A stretch of DNA of 64,000 nucleotides from Neobittarella massiliensis (ex Bilen et al. 2018) (GCF_900289145.1 NZ_OKQO01000002.1:248001-312000); one strand, 5' to 3'. Shown: positions 28,579 through 38,085, counted from the stretch's first letter. Notes: generated by a model not told the origin, from the sequence alone. A program made the numbers and translations.

Positions 28579-29259
28579 ATGAAAGCAGGAAAAAAGCAGG
28601 TCATCTTGGGGGCGCTGGTGCTGGCGCTCAGCGTGGCGATCTATCTGAACTGGCAGTTTGCCAAAGCCGATAACGATTTCTCCATCACCGACTCGCTGGA
28701 TGTAAGTGCCAATTACGGGGAGGCCGAGTACGTGAACACGCAAAACGGCGACGAGCAAAAAGACGGTACCGCCAGTGCCGACGGCAGCTCGAAAGAGGCC
28801 GAGGAGACCGCGGCCAAAAAGTCCAGTTCCAAGTCGAAAGCCAGCTCGAAGAAGAGTGAAAAAGACGAGAACATGGGCACCAAAGAACAGGCCAGCACCG
28901 CCAAGAGCAGCACCAAGTACTTTACCGAGGCGCGCACCAACCGCACCAAGACCCGCGACGAGGCGCTGGATAAGCTGCAGAAGTCGCTGAAAGACGCCTC
29001 GATCACCGCCGACGAGAAGGAGAAGCTCACCGCCGAGCTCTCGTACATTGTGAAGGCCATCGAGAGCGAGAGCAAGATCGAGTCGCTGGTGAAGGCCAAA
29101 GGCTTTGAGGATTGCCTGGTCTATTTAAACGACGAAAAGGCCGATATCGTGGTAAAGACCGAGGGCCTGACGCCGGAGACCGCCAATCAGATCAAGGAGA
29201 TCGTGATCAGAGAGGCCAGCGTGGAGGCAGAAAATATTTCAATTGTTGAGGTAAATTAG
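28579..29259 (+). CDS. spoIIIAH: Stage III sporulation protein AH
   Basis: SpoIIIAH spans the mother-cell side of the engulfing membranes and pairs with SpoIIQ of the forespore. The 226-residue protein has a membrane helix (about residues 7-22), then a long Lys/Ser/Ala/Glu-rich linker (about residues 60-105). A helical EscJ/YscJ-like domain ends in IVIREASVEAENISIVEVN. SD AAAGGAG lies upstream. It closes the spoIIIA operon, 131 bases after spoIIIAG. Confidence 0.94.
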   Translation: MKAGKKQVILGALVLALSVAIYLNWQFAKADNDFSITDSLDVSANYGEAEYVNTQNGDEQKDGTASADGSSKEAEETAAKKSSSKSKASSKKSEKDENMGTKEQASTAKSSTKYFTEARTNRTKTRDEALDKLQKSLKDASITADEKEKLTAELSYIVKAIESESKIESLVKAKGFEDCLVYLNDEKADIVVKTEGLTPETANQIKEIVIREASVEAENISIVEVN

Positions 29260-29287
29260 TTGTCTCCCGTGCTTTTTGTGGTATAAT
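29260..29287 (+). promoter_or_regulatory. Promoter for asp23 and the downstream cluster
   Basis: TTGTCT (29260-29265) and a perfect TATAAT (29282-29287) are separated by 16 bp, with an extended -10 TGG. It starts right at the spoIIIAH stop codon and gives a leader of about 195 nt to the Asp23 gene. I recognise no known RNA element in that leader. Confidence 0.78.
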
Positions 29288-29490
29288 AGTTGCATACATA
29301 CAGCCGTACTTTATGCAGATAGCCGGCTGTAGACATGGCCCCAAGTGGGCCTGTATGCATTTTTGACAAAATCTATACACAGCAGCTGTATAGTGCCGTG
29401 TTGGGCTGGGCCCGACTGCTGCCAGTAAAGGGCGGACCGCCGCGCTGTGCGTCGGGCGGATGACGCCGATCAAAAAGGGGGACTACCTTC

Positions 29491-29862
29491 ATGAATGAAA
29501 ATGTCACCAGAGAGACCGTTGGCAACCTGAAGATCTCGGAGGACGTGCTGGCCACTATTGCCCAGTTCGCCGCCCAGGAGGTCGAGGGGGTGGCCGCAGT
29601 CACCACCGAGAACAAAAATTTTTCCGGGCTGCTGGCCAAGGCGGCTAAACAGCACCCGGTGCACATTGAGCTAAACGGCGACATCGCCACCGTGGAGCTG
29701 TTTTTGGACCTGTACCAGGGGGCCAGCATCCCCGACGTGTCGCTGGCGGTACAAAACGGCGTGAAGAGCGCCATCCAGAACATGACCGGCATCACTGTAT
29801 CGAAAGTGGATATCGTGGTGCAGGGCATCGCCCAGCCCGCTGACGCCGCTCCTCAGAGCTAG
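29491..29862 (+). CDS. Asp23/Gls24 family envelope stress protein
   Basis: Small protein of the Asp23 (DUF322) family, 123 residues, found near the membrane and linked to cell-envelope stress in Firmicutes. GNLKISEDVLATIAQFAAQEVEGV at the N-terminus and GIPDVSLAVQ-like and VKSAIQNMTGITVSKVDIVVQGI segments are characteristic. SD AAGGGGG lies about nine bases upstream. In many Clostridia this gene precedes nusB, as here. Confidence 0.93.
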   Translation: MNENVTRETVGNLKISEDVLATIAQFAAQEVEGVAAVTTENKNFSGLLAKAAKQHPVHIELNGDIATVELFLDLYQGASIPDVSLAVQNGVKSAIQNMTGITVSKVDIVVQGIAQPADAAPQS

Positions 29863-30091
29863 AGCGGACCGCTGCCAGCAGACATAAAAACAGAGAATAT
29901 ATGGGATGCGACGCCGCCTGACGGCACAACGCCCGGTGGGCCGGAAGTGTATTTTGCGCCTGAGGTGCGCCGGCACCCTAGAAAACCACCCTCCCGCCGA
30001 AGCTGACCGGGGGGTGTGTTTTATGTGGGGACCTGCCGGCCGGTGGCGCGCATCGCCTGTAAACCAAAACCCATCAAGCGAGGAAATGATT

Positions 30092-30559
30092 ATGACCACC
30101 TTACCCATGTCCCGTACCCAGTCGCGAGAGACCGCCTTTATACTGGCCTTTGAGAAGTCGTTTCTCACCGAGGAGACCATCGACGAGATCGTGCAGAAAG
30201 CTGAGGAGTGCGGAGAACTGCAGATGAGCACCTATGCGCTCACGGTGCTCAGCGAGCTCAATAACCATCAGGAGCAGATCGACGAGAAGATCAGCAGCCA
30301 CCTGAAGGCCTGGAAAATGGACAGGCTCTCGCACGTGTGCCTGGCGATCTTGCGCATTGCCGTGTGCGAGATGACCTTTGCGCTGACCCCGGTCGGGGTG
30401 GCGATCAACGAGGCGGTGGAGCTGGCTAAAAAATACGGCAACGACGAGGACTTCTCGTTTGTCAACGGGATACTGGGGGCAATCTCTAAAGAGCTGCCCC
30501 AGTCGGCAGCCACAGAGGCCGATGAACAGCCGGAGCCCGCAACTGCCGGCGAGCAGTGA
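30092..30559 (+). CDS. nusB: Transcription antitermination protein NusB
   Basis: RNA-binding partner of S10 (NusE) in rRNA antitermination. The all-helical protein has 155 residues. RTQSRETAFILAFEKSF at the start and the C-terminal ALTPVGVAINEAVELAKKYGNDEDFSFVNGILG are diagnostic. ATG at 30092 is eight bases after GCGAGGA; ATG at 30086 is possible but too near the SD. The gap 29863-30091 before it shows nothing recognised. Confidence 0.93.
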   Translation: MTTLPMSRTQSRETAFILAFEKSFLTEETIDEIVQKAEECGELQMSTYALTVLSELNNHQEQIDEKISSHLKAWKMDRLSHVCLAILRIAVCEMTFALTPVGVAINEAVELAKKYGNDEDFSFVNGILGAISKELPQSAATEADEQPEPATAGEQ

Positions 30560-30565
30560 CCGGCG

Positions 30566-31537
30566 ATGCGCTATTTTTTGGGGATCGACACCAGCAACTA
30601 CACCACCTCGCTGGCGCTGTGTGATGAGGGCGGGCAGGTGTGCAAAAACGTTCGACTGCCGCTGCCGGTCAAAGACGGTCAGCTGGGGCTGCGCCAGAGC
30701 GACGCCTGCTTTTTGCACGCCAAGAACTTCTCGCTGCTACAGCAGGAGCTGATGGCTGATCTCTCCGCCGGGGAGATCTCTGCTATCGGCGTATCGGCCC
30801 GGCCGCGGGATATCGAGGGCTCGTACATGCCCTGCTTTTTGGTGGGGGAGGGGCTGGCCAACGTTTTTGGCAAGCTGCTTTGCCGGCCGGTATACCGGGT
30901 GGCGCACCAGCAGGGGCACATTATGGCCGCCCTGTATGGGGCGGGGGCCATGCCCCTGTTAGAGGCACCGTTTTTGGCTTTTCACCTGTCGGGCGGCACC
31001 ACCGAGGCGGTGCTGGTGACCCCTGACGACACGCGCATTTTAAAGACCAGCCAGGTGGCGGGTTCGCTCGACCTAAAGGCGGGGCAGGCGGTAGACCGGG
31101 TGGGCGGTATGCTGGGATTGCCGTTTCCCGCCGGGAAGCAGCTGGATGCGCTGGCCTGCCAGAGCATGGCGCGCTTTCATATAAAGCCGGTGCTCAAAGG
31201 CTTTGACTGCTGCCTTTCGGGTGTGCAGAACCAGTGCCAGAAAATGGTGGACCGGGGGGCGCCGGCAGAGGACGTGGCTCGCTACTGCATCGAGTACATA
31301 TGCGCTGCGCTGGACGGCATGACTGCGAGACTGCTGCAGCATTACGGCGACCTGCCGGTGGTGTATGCCGGCGGCGTGATGAGCAACAGCCTGATCGCCG
31401 CGGCGATGGGGGAGAAGTACGACGGCTATTTTGCCCCGGCTGATTTCTCGGCCGACAACGCGGCCGGCGTGGCGCTGCTGGCGCGCCGCGCCCATGCCGG
31501 GCGGCGCGATACCGAGGGGGAGAACGTTTATGCCTAG
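30566..31537 (+). CDS. TsaD/Kae1-family paralogue (peptidase M22-like)
   Basis: ASKHA-fold protein of 323 residues related to TsaD, the t6A37 tRNA-modification enzyme. The start (MRYFLGIDTSNYTTSLAL) and a metal-binding pair in HQQGH (about residues 113-117) are retained. SGGTTEAVLV replaces the SGGHTEL motif of true TsaD, and KAGQAVDRVGGMLGLPFPAG and VYAGGVMSNS follow. Its position between nusB and xseA recurs in Clostridia, so I read it as the second, divergent paralogue rather than the essential TsaD. Its biochemical role is unknown. It overlaps xseA by eight bases. Confidence 0.82.
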   Translation: MRYFLGIDTSNYTTSLALCDEGGQVCKNVRLPLPVKDGQLGLRQSDACFLHAKNFSLLQQELMADLSAGEISAIGVSARPRDIEGSYMPCFLVGEGLANVFGKLLCRPVYRVAHQQGHIMAALYGAGAMPLLEAPFLAFHLSGGTTEAVLVTPDDTRILKTSQVAGSLDLKAGQAVDRVGGMLGLPFPAGKQLDALACQSMARFHIKPVLKGFDCCLSGVQNQCQKMVDRGAPAEDVARYCIEYICAALDGMTARLLQHYGDLPVVYAGGVMSNSLIAAAMGEKYDGYFAPADFSADNAAGVALLARRAHAGRRDTEGENVYA

Positions 31538-32741
31538 CTCTGCGCTCACCGTCACTCAACTCAACCGCTATATCAAGTCGCTGCTGGAGGGGGACCGCAA
31601 GCTGCACGACGTGCTCATTCGGGGCGAGATACACAGCTTTCACCGGCATTTTAAGACCGGGCACCTGTTCTTCTCGCTCAAGGATGGGGGCAGCTCGCTG
31701 AAAGTGGTGATGTTCCGCTCGGCGGCGGCCCAGCTGCAGTTTGACCCGCAGGACGGCATGCAGGTCATCGTGCGCGGCGATATAGCCGTATTTGAGCGCG
31801 ACGGCGCCTACCAGCTGTACGCCAGAGAGATCATCCCCGACGGGGTCGGCGCCCAGCAGGTGGCACTTGAGCAGCTCAAGCAGCGGCTGGCGGCAGAGGG
31901 GCTTTTTGATGCGGCCCACAAAAAGCCGCTGCCGGCGTTCCCCCGCCACATTGCGCTCATCACCTCTAAATCCGGGGCGGCTCTGCAGGATATCTTGCAG
32001 GTGATCGGCCGCCGGTACGATCTGTGCCAGCTGTCTCTTTTGCCGGTCACTGTACAGGGGGAGGGGGCGGTGCCGACAATCGTGCGGGCCGTCGAATACC
32101 TGTCGCAGCGTCCGGACTTTGATCTGGCGATCCTGGCCCGGGGCGGCGGCAGCCAGCAGGACCTGTGGCTGTTTAATGACGAGCGCATCGCCCGGGCTAT
32201 CTACAACTGCCCGGTACCCATCATCTCGGCCATTGGACACGAGATCGACTTTACAGTGGCCGACCTGGTAGCCGATATGCGGGCCCCCACCCCGTCGGCG
32301 GCAGCGGAGTTGGCGGTGCCCGATCTGGGGGATATTCGCCTGCAGCTGGAACAGCTGGGGCGACGGGCCCAGGCGGCTATACAGGGGAAACTGCAGCTGT
32401 GTGTGCAGCAGACCGACGCACTGCGCCGGCGCTGCCAGACCCAGCACCCACAAAAGGATATCGACCGTTACCGCCGGCAGCTGGACCTGCAAAAGGAGCG
32501 CTTGGCATTGGCGGTGGCGCGCTTGACCGAAAAAAAGAAGTTGCAGCTACAGGCGGCAGCCGGCAAGCTGGAGAGCTTAAACCCAGCCGGTGTGTTGGCG
32601 CGGGGCTGGGCTATTGCCAGCAAAGATGGAAAGACCATCACCGATGCCGCGACACTGCAGCCGGGGGACAAGCTGCTGTTGCGCTTTGCCCGCGGCGGCG
32701 CCGACTGTACAGTGCAGCAGACCTGGAAGGGGGAAGATTGA
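31530..32741 (+). CDS. xseA: Exodeoxyribonuclease VII large subunit
   Basis: Catalytic subunit of the single-strand exonuclease VII, 403 residues. The N-terminal OB-fold begins TVTQLNRYIKSLLEGD and includes VLIRGEIHSFHRHFKTGHLFFSLKD. The catalytic domain has ALITSKSGAALQDIL and LARGGGSQQDLWLFNDE. A coiled-coil-prone C-terminal part follows. ATG at 31530 lies after GAGGGGGAG, within the end of the previous gene. The stop codon overlaps the start of xseB. Confidence 0.96.
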   Translation: MPSSALTVTQLNRYIKSLLEGDRKLHDVLIRGEIHSFHRHFKTGHLFFSLKDGGSSLKVVMFRSAAAQLQFDPQDGMQVIVRGDIAVFERDGAYQLYAREIIPDGVGAQQVALEQLKQRLAAEGLFDAAHKKPLPAFPRHIALITSKSGAALQDILQVIGRRYDLCQLSLLPVTVQGEGAVPTIVRAVEYLSQRPDFDLAILARGGGSQQDLWLFNDERIARAIYNCPVPIISAIGHEIDFTVADLVADMRAPTPSAAAELAVPDLGDIRLQLEQLGRRAQAAIQGKLQLCVQQTDALRRRCQTQHPQKDIDRYRRQLDLQKERLALAVARLTEKKKLQLQAAAGKLESLNPAGVLARGWAIASKDGKTITDAATLQPGDKLLLRFARGGADCTVQQTWKGED

Positions 32742-32953
32742 TGCCGGCCAAGAAAAAAGCCAGTTTTGAAGAGGATCTGGTCCAGCTGGAACAGACCGTA
32801 GCCCGTTTGGAGCAGGGAGAGATGGAGCTGGATGAGTCGCTTGCGGCTTACGCCCAGGCGGCGAAACTGCTTGCCAGCTGTTACAGCACACTGCAGAAAG
32901 CGCAGGAAAAGATAGAAGAAGTGGCCCTGGGGGAGGGTACCAATGGACTTTGA
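32741..32953 (+). CDS. xseB: Exodeoxyribonuclease VII small subunit
   Basis: Small helical subunit of 70 residues. SFEEDLVQLEQTVARLEQGEMELDESLAAY is the family signature. Start ATG overlaps the xseA stop (TGATG), giving fixed stoichiometry by coupled translation; the end overlaps ispA by 11 bases. Confidence 0.95.
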   Translation: MPAKKKASFEEDLVQLEQTVARLEQGEMELDESLAAYAQAAKLLASCYSTLQKAQEKIEEVALGEGTNGL

Positions 32954-33830
32954 CACCATCACCAAGACCGACCTAGACCTGTTGGAAGTTTATCTGCGCG
33001 GCAGTATCAGTGCCGGCAGCCCGCTGTACCGGGATGTGATAGACGCCATGAATTACAGCCTTCTGTCGGGTGGCAAACGGGTGCGGGCGCTGTTTTGTAT
33101 GGAGGTGTGCCGGGCGCTGGGCGGCAAAGTGGAGGCGGCGCTCCCGTTTGCCGCCGCGGTGGAGATGGTGCACGCCTACTCGCTCATCCACGACGACCTG
33201 CCCTGTATGGATGACGACGATCTGCGCCGGGGCAAGCCCTCAAATCACAAGGTTTTTGGCGAGGCCAATGCGCTGCTGGCCGGCGACGGGTTGCTCACCC
33301 ACGCCTTTTACACGCTGGCCACAGCCGACACCGGAGCCCGGCAGGGCCTGCTGGCGGTAAAGCTGCTGGCTGAGGCTGCCGGTTGCCACGGCATGATCGG
33401 CGGTCAGGTCATCGATCTGGGGTGGGAAAACCGCGACACGCCGGCCGAGGTACTGGAGCAGATGCACCGGTTAAAGACCGGGGCGCTTATCGCGGTGGCC
33501 GCCCAGTTGGGTGCAGTGGCCGCCGACCATACTGGTGATGAAGAGCTGAAGATACTGGGCGACTTTGCCCGCAAGGTGGGGCTGGCCTTTCAGATTGTAG
33601 ACGATATTCTGGACGCCACCGGCGACGAGCAAAAGCTGGGTAAGCCCATTGGCAGCGACGCCCAACAGGGCAAGACAACCTTTATTACCCTGTACGGCTT
33701 AGAGCGCTCACAGGAGGCAGTGCGCCAGTTGACCAGCGACGCCATCGAGAGGCTATATCAGGTGGTAGCTCCGGAAAACGGCAAATATCTGGCCTCGCTG
33801 TGCTGGCGGCTGACCGACAGAGAGAACTGA
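32943..33830 (+). CDS. ispA: Polyprenyl (farnesyl/geranyl) diphosphate synthase
   Basis: Short-chain trans-prenyltransferase of 295 residues that condenses IPP with allylic diphosphates. The first aspartate-rich motif is DDLPCMDDDDLRRG (about residues 83-96) and the second is DDILD (about residue 220). GGKRVR lies near residue 41. Family and context (next to dxs, after xseB) fit farnesyl diphosphate synthase IspA; chain length is not fully fixed by sequence. SD GGGGGAGGG overlaps the end of xseB. Confidence 0.93.
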   Translation: MDFDTITKTDLDLLEVYLRGSISAGSPLYRDVIDAMNYSLLSGGKRVRALFCMEVCRALGGKVEAALPFAAAVEMVHAYSLIHDDLPCMDDDDLRRGKPSNHKVFGEANALLAGDGLLTHAFYTLATADTGARQGLLAVKLLAEAAGCHGMIGGQVIDLGWENRDTPAEVLEQMHRLKTGALIAVAAQLGAVAADHTGDEELKILGDFARKVGLAFQIVDDILDATGDEQKLGKPIGSDAQQGKTTFITLYGLERSQEAVRQLTSDAIERLYQVVAPENGKYLASLCWRLTDREN

Positions 33831-34016
33831 TGACCACTGCGCAGTGGCGACCCGAAACACGGCGGATCCCCGCGGCCCGCGCACCGATCTGGTGCGCCCT
33901 GCGCGCCCAGCCCTAGGCTGCAGCGCAGTATTTTAAAGAGTGCTGGCGGATTTGGGTTGCGGTTTTGCCCCAAGAGGATCTTGCCGCCGGTGACTATATA
34001 AAACAAGGTGACGCTT

Positions 34017-35849
34017 TTGTCTAGATTAGAGAAGATCGGCAGTCCGGCCGACGTAAAAAAACTCAATACTGCCGAGCTCTACGCTCTGGCCGGTGAGATA
34101 CGCCAAAAGCTTATTCAGGTGGTGTCGCAAAACGGTGGGCACCTGGCCTCGAATCTGGGAGCGGTGGAGCTTACGCTGGCGCTGCACAAGACCTTTACCA
34201 CCCCCAAAGATGCCATCGTCTGGGATGTTGGGCACCAGTGCTACACCCACAAGATGCTCACCGGCCGGCTGTCGCGCATCGACACCATTCGCACCGAAGG
34301 CGGACTGTCGGGTTTTCCCAAGCCGTATGAGAGCGAACACGACGCCTTTGTGGCCGGCCACGCCAGCACCTCCATCTCGGCGGCGCTGGGCCTGTCGGAG
34401 GCCAAGCGCCTGCAGGGCGACGAGGGCTATGTGGTGGCGGTCATCGGCGATGGGGCACTGACCGGCGGTATGGCCTATGAGGCGCTCAACAATTCTGGCA
34501 AGACGCCGGGAAACCTCATCGTGATCTTAAACGACAACGAGATGTCTATCTCCAAGAGCGTGGGTTCGGTGGCCAACTACCTGTCGGACATCCGCACCAA
34601 GCCGGCCTATTACCGATTTAAAGACCGGCTCTCGAACACGCTGGAGCACACGCCGGTAGTGGGCAAGCAGGTAAAGGAAGTGCTGCAGAATTCCAAGTCG
34701 CGGCTGAAGACCATGATCTATCACACCACCTTTTTTGAGGACTGGGGCTTTGACTATCTGGGGCCCATCGATGGCCACGACATCGATAAGCTGTGCGCCG
34801 CGATGGAGCGGGCCAAGCGGCTGGCGCGGCCGGTGGTCATCCATGTGGCTACCCAGAAGGGAAAAGGCTACAGCAAGGCCGAGGAGAACCCCGGAGCCTA
34901 CCACGGTGTGCCCAGCTTTGACCTGGAAAAAGGAAACCCCGATATTTCCCTGGAAAACTCGTTTTCCTCGGCTTTTGGCAAGAGTTTGGTAAAACTGGCG
35001 CTAAAGGATAGTCGCATCTGCGCGATCACCGCCGCCATGAAATACGCCACTGGCTTACAGTTTTTTAAGCACAAGTACCCCAACCGGTTTTACGATGTGG
35101 GCATTGCCGAACAACACGCAGTGACTTTTGCCTCGGGGCTGGCCACCGGCGGGCTATTGCCGGTATTTGCGGTGTACTCTACCTTTTTGCAGCGCAGCTT
35201 TGACCAGATCCTGCACGACACGGCGCTACAGGGGGCACACGTGGTGTTCGCCATCGACCGGGCGGGCTTAGTGGGACAGGACGGAGAGACCCATCAGGGC
35301 ATCTACGATGTGTCGCTGCTCACTCAGGTGCCGGGGATGCAGATCTTTTCGCCGGTCAACTACCGTGAGCTCTCGCAGTGTTTGCGGCACTGTATCTACG
35401 AGATCGAGGGGCCCTGTGCGCTGCGCTACCCCCGCGGCAAGGAGGATGAGTCGCTGCCGGTGAGCGATACCGATCTGAAAAAGGGCTATCAGCTGCAAAA
35501 ATGCGGCAGCGATCGGCTGGTCGTCACCTACGGGCGTGTTTTTTCGCAGGTGCTGGCAGCTACGGCCGAGCAGCCGGCTGATATTTTGCGGCTGTGCCGC
35601 ATTTGGCCGGTAAGTGACGAGATGCTGGACATGATGCAGCAGTATGACCACCTGTATTTGGTGGAAGAAGGCATTCGCGCCGGCGGTGTTGCCGCAGCCA
35701 TAGCGGCGGCGCTGATGGAGCGCGGCTACCGCGGCGAGGTGCGCATCCGCGCGATCGATAACGGCATCGTGCCCCAGGCGGCGGTGGAGCGAAACTTTTG
35801 CCAGCTGGGACTGGATGCCGCGAGCCTAACAGACTTTTTGCGGCAATAG
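34017..35849 (+). CDS. dxs: 1-deoxy-D-xylulose-5-phosphate synthase
   Basis: Thiamine diphosphate enzyme that condenses pyruvate and glyceraldehyde 3-phosphate in the first step of the MEP isoprenoid pathway. It has 610 residues. The TPP motif is GDGALTGGMAYEALNNSG; HKMLTGR and GLVGQDGETHQG are also typical. TTG at 34017 is preferred over GTG at 34008 because AAGGTGA ends five bases before it and no SD serves the GTG. The gap 33831-34006 after ispA has no gene or clear promoter. Confidence 0.95.
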   Translation: MSRLEKIGSPADVKKLNTAELYALAGEIRQKLIQVVSQNGGHLASNLGAVELTLALHKTFTTPKDAIVWDVGHQCYTHKMLTGRLSRIDTIRTEGGLSGFPKPYESEHDAFVAGHASTSISAALGLSEAKRLQGDEGYVVAVIGDGALTGGMAYEALNNSGKTPGNLIVILNDNEMSISKSVGSVANYLSDIRTKPAYYRFKDRLSNTLEHTPVVGKQVKEVLQNSKSRLKTMIYHTTFFEDWGFDYLGPIDGHDIDKLCAAMERAKRLARPVVIHVATQKGKGYSKAEENPGAYHGVPSFDLEKGNPDISLENSFSSAFGKSLVKLALKDSRICAITAAMKYATGLQFFKHKYPNRFYDVGIAEQHAVTFASGLATGGLLPVFAVYSTFLQRSFDQILHDTALQGAHVVFAIDRAGLVGQDGETHQGIYDVSLLTQVPGMQIFSPVNYRELSQCLRHCIYEIEGPCALRYPRGKEDESLPVSDTDLKKGYQLQKCGSDRLVVTYGRVFSQVLAATAEQPADILRLCRIWPVSDEMLDMMQQYDHLYLVEEGIRAGGVAAAIAAALMERGYRGEVRIRAIDNGIVPQAAVERNFCQLGLDAASLTDFLRQ

Positions 35850-35860
35850 GGGGGAAGAGC

Positions 35861-36667
35861 ATGCAGAAGACCAGATTGGATGTATATCTGGCTCAGAACA
35901 ATTTGGCCGAGTCGCGGCAGCGTGCCCAGGCCTACATCATGACCGGCACCGTATATATAAACGGACAGAAAGCCGACAAGGCCGGTGACGTGGTAAAGGA
36001 AGGCGACCGGGTAGAGGTGCGCGGGACTGCGCTGCCCTACGTGAGCCGGGGCGGCTTAAAGCTCGAAAAGGCTATGGCCTGCTTTGCTATCGACCTGCAA
36101 GACAGCGTGTGCATGGATGTGGGGGCCTCTACCGGCGGCTTTACCGACTGTATGCTGCAAAACGGCGCGCGAAAGGTCTATGCCATCGACGTGGGGTACG
36201 GACAGCTGGCCTGGAAGTTGCGCACCGACGAGCGAGTGGTGAATCTGGAGCGGCAGAATATCCGCCACCTGACCCACGAGCAGGTGACCGAGCCGGTAGA
36301 CCTGGCCAGTATCGATGTGTCGTTTATCTCGCTGACGCTGGTGTTGCCGGTGGTCCGCGACTTCTTGGCCCCGGCAGGACAGATCGTCTGCTTGATCAAG
36401 CCCCAATTCGAGGCGGGGCGGGAAAAGGTGGGCAAAAAAGGAGTGGTGCGGGAGCAGAGCACCCACCGGGAAGTGATCGAGAAAGTGGTCGCCTTTGCGC
36501 AGACGCACGGTTTTTGTGTAAAGGGACTAACCTTTTCACCGGTAAAGGGGCCGGAGGGCAACATCGAGTACCTCTTGTGGCTGCAGCGCACCGAGGGAGA
36601 GGTGTCACCGTTTGATCTGGGTGCCCCGGCGCAGGTGGTGGAGCAGTCGCACCAGGTGCTGGCCTGA
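35861..36667 (+). CDS. tlyA: TlyA-family rRNA (cytidine-2'-O)-methyltransferase
   Basis: Combines an N-terminal S4 RNA-binding domain (TRLDVYLAQNNLAESRQRAQ, residues 4-60) with an FtsJ-like SAM methyltransferase. The SAM-binding motif is CMDVGASTGGFTDCML and a catalytic-lysine segment is CLIKPQFEAGREKVGKKGVV. TlyA proteins methylate 16S C1409 and/or 23S C1920. ATG at 35861 follows AGGGGGGAAGAG; 268 residues. The place between dxs and nadK is the standard one in Clostridia. Confidence 0.93.
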   Translation: MQKTRLDVYLAQNNLAESRQRAQAYIMTGTVYINGQKADKAGDVVKEGDRVEVRGTALPYVSRGGLKLEKAMACFAIDLQDSVCMDVGASTGGFTDCMLQNGARKVYAIDVGYGQLAWKLRTDERVVNLERQNIRHLTHEQVTEPVDLASIDVSFISLTLVLPVVRDFLAPAGQIVCLIKPQFEAGREKVGKKGVVREQSTHREVIEKVVAFAQTHGFCVKGLTFSPVKGPEGNIEYLLWLQRTEGEVSPFDLGAPAQVVEQSHQVLA

Positions 36668-36708
36668 TTTGTTCACTGACTCTTTTTGTACATACGGAGC
36701 GATTTGCT

Positions 36709-37569
36709 ATGAAGATGTCTACCTTTTTTGTGGTGCCCAACCTGGAAAAAACCGGCACTGCCGAGTGTACGCCAGACGCCTGTGCGGTGCTGCTACAGCA
36801 CGGCAGTACCCTGTACATGGCTAAAGCCATGCAGGAGGTGCTGCCCATTGCCGGGGTAAAGTATGTCGCGGCGGAGACGGCGCTGGCAAAATGTGATGCC
36901 ATCATCTGTATCGGCGGAGACGGTACGGTGGTGCACCAGGCCAAACACGCGCTGCAGCACGACAAACCGCTCATCGGTATCAATACCGGCCGGCTGGGCT
37001 ACTTAGCGCAGATAGAGCCCGATGAGCTGGATATGCTCGAAAAGCTGTGCACCGGCGAGTTCTCGATCCAAAAGCGGCTGGTACTGGACGTTTGCATCTG
37101 CAGCCAGTACGGCAAAAAGCACTATATCGCCGTAAACGACGCAGTGGTCTCCAACGGCACGGTGTCGAAGATCCTGGACCTGGACGTGTATACAGGTGAG
37201 GAGCTGGTGACCAGCTATCGGGCCGACGGCATCATCGTCTCGACCCCCACCGGCTCGACTGCCTATGCGCTGTCGGCGGGCGGCCCCATCATCGACCCGA
37301 CCATCCGCACACTGCAGCTCACCCCCATCTCGCCCCACTCGCTGTTTTCGCGGCCCATCCTGTTTTCGCAAAACGACGCGCTGACCATACGGCCCATCAG
37401 CCGGGGCGGTGACATGTACGTGACCATCGACGGTGAGCGCTCGGTCCAGTTGCAGAACGCCGATGCGGTGGTGGTGAAGGCGGCCAAGAAAAAACTGCAG
37501 TTCATCATGCTCTCGGACCGGGAATTTTTTAAGGTACTCAAGACAAAATTTATAGGGAGGTGGCGGTAA
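36709..37569 (+). CDS. nadK: NAD kinase
   Basis: Phosphorylates NAD+ to NADP+. The 286-residue protein has the GGDGT motif (about residue 68), NTGRLGYLA, NDAVVSNG and the C-terminal glycine-rich STPTGSTAYALSAGGPI segment. The GGAG SD is spaced somewhat long at about ten bases. The stop is immediately followed by the argR start. Confidence 0.96.
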   Translation: MKMSTFFVVPNLEKTGTAECTPDACAVLLQHGSTLYMAKAMQEVLPIAGVKYVAAETALAKCDAIICIGGDGTVVHQAKHALQHDKPLIGINTGRLGYLAQIEPDELDMLEKLCTGEFSIQKRLVLDVCICSQYGKKHYIAVNDAVVSNGTVSKILDLDVYTGEELVTSYRADGIIVSTPTGSTAYALSAGGPIIDPTIRTLQLTPISPHSLFSRPILFSQNDALTIRPISRGGDMYVTIDGERSVQLQNADAVVVKAAKKKLQFIMLSDREFFKVLKTKFIGRWR

Positions 37570-38028
37570 ATGAAAGCCAAACGCCATGCAAAAATACTGG
37601 AACTGATCGGACAGTACGCCGTCAACACCCAGGAAGAGCTGCTGGGCCTTTTGCAAAAAGAGGGTTTTGAGGTGACACAGGCCACGATATCCCGCGATAT
37701 CAAGGAACTGCGCCTGGTCAAATCGATGTCGTCGGACGGGACCTACCGCTACTCGGTCCCACACCGGGGCACCGACAGCAAGGCCACCGACTTCAATTAC
37801 TCGGTGATCATCTCGGAGGCCCTGCGAGAGGTAGATTACGCCATGAATATGGTGTGTGTGACCTGTTATAAGGGATTGGCCCAGGCCGCCTGCGCCGCCT
37901 TTGACGAGATGCACTGGAACGGTTTTGTGGGCTCGCTGGCGGGAGAGGATACCTTTTTTATCCTCATGCGCAACGAGCAGTGTGCCAAAGACCTGTGCCA
38001 GGAATTAAAGAAATATATCAGTCGATAG
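37570..38028 (+). CDS. argR: Arginine repressor ArgR/AhrC
   Basis: Arginine-responsive regulator with 152 residues. The N-terminal winged helix contains KAKRHAKILELIGQYAVNTQEELL and TQATISRDIKELRLVKS. The C-terminal hexamerisation and arginine-binding domain ends with AGEDTFFILMRNEQCAKDLC; its GEDT-type aspartate is retained. SD AGGGAGG. It directly abuts nadK and precedes recN, as in Bacillus. It may act on arginine genes elsewhere. Confidence 0.95.
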   Translation: MKAKRHAKILELIGQYAVNTQEELLGLLQKEGFEVTQATISRDIKELRLVKSMSSDGTYRYSVPHRGTDSKATDFNYSVIISEALREVDYAMNMVCVTCYKGLAQAACAAFDEMHWNGFVGSLAGEDTFFILMRNEQCAKDLCQELKKYISR

Positions 38029-38085
38029 ATAAGACAAGAGATCAAAAAGTGGACCTGCCGCCACACCACCGATGGGGGGATTTAG

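Noticed and set aside
31194-32492. Minus-strand frame of 432 codons opposite the tsaD paralogue and xseA
   Set aside because: It spans two genes whose forward products are clear, and its residues are those of a reverse translation (His/Arg/Leu-rich).
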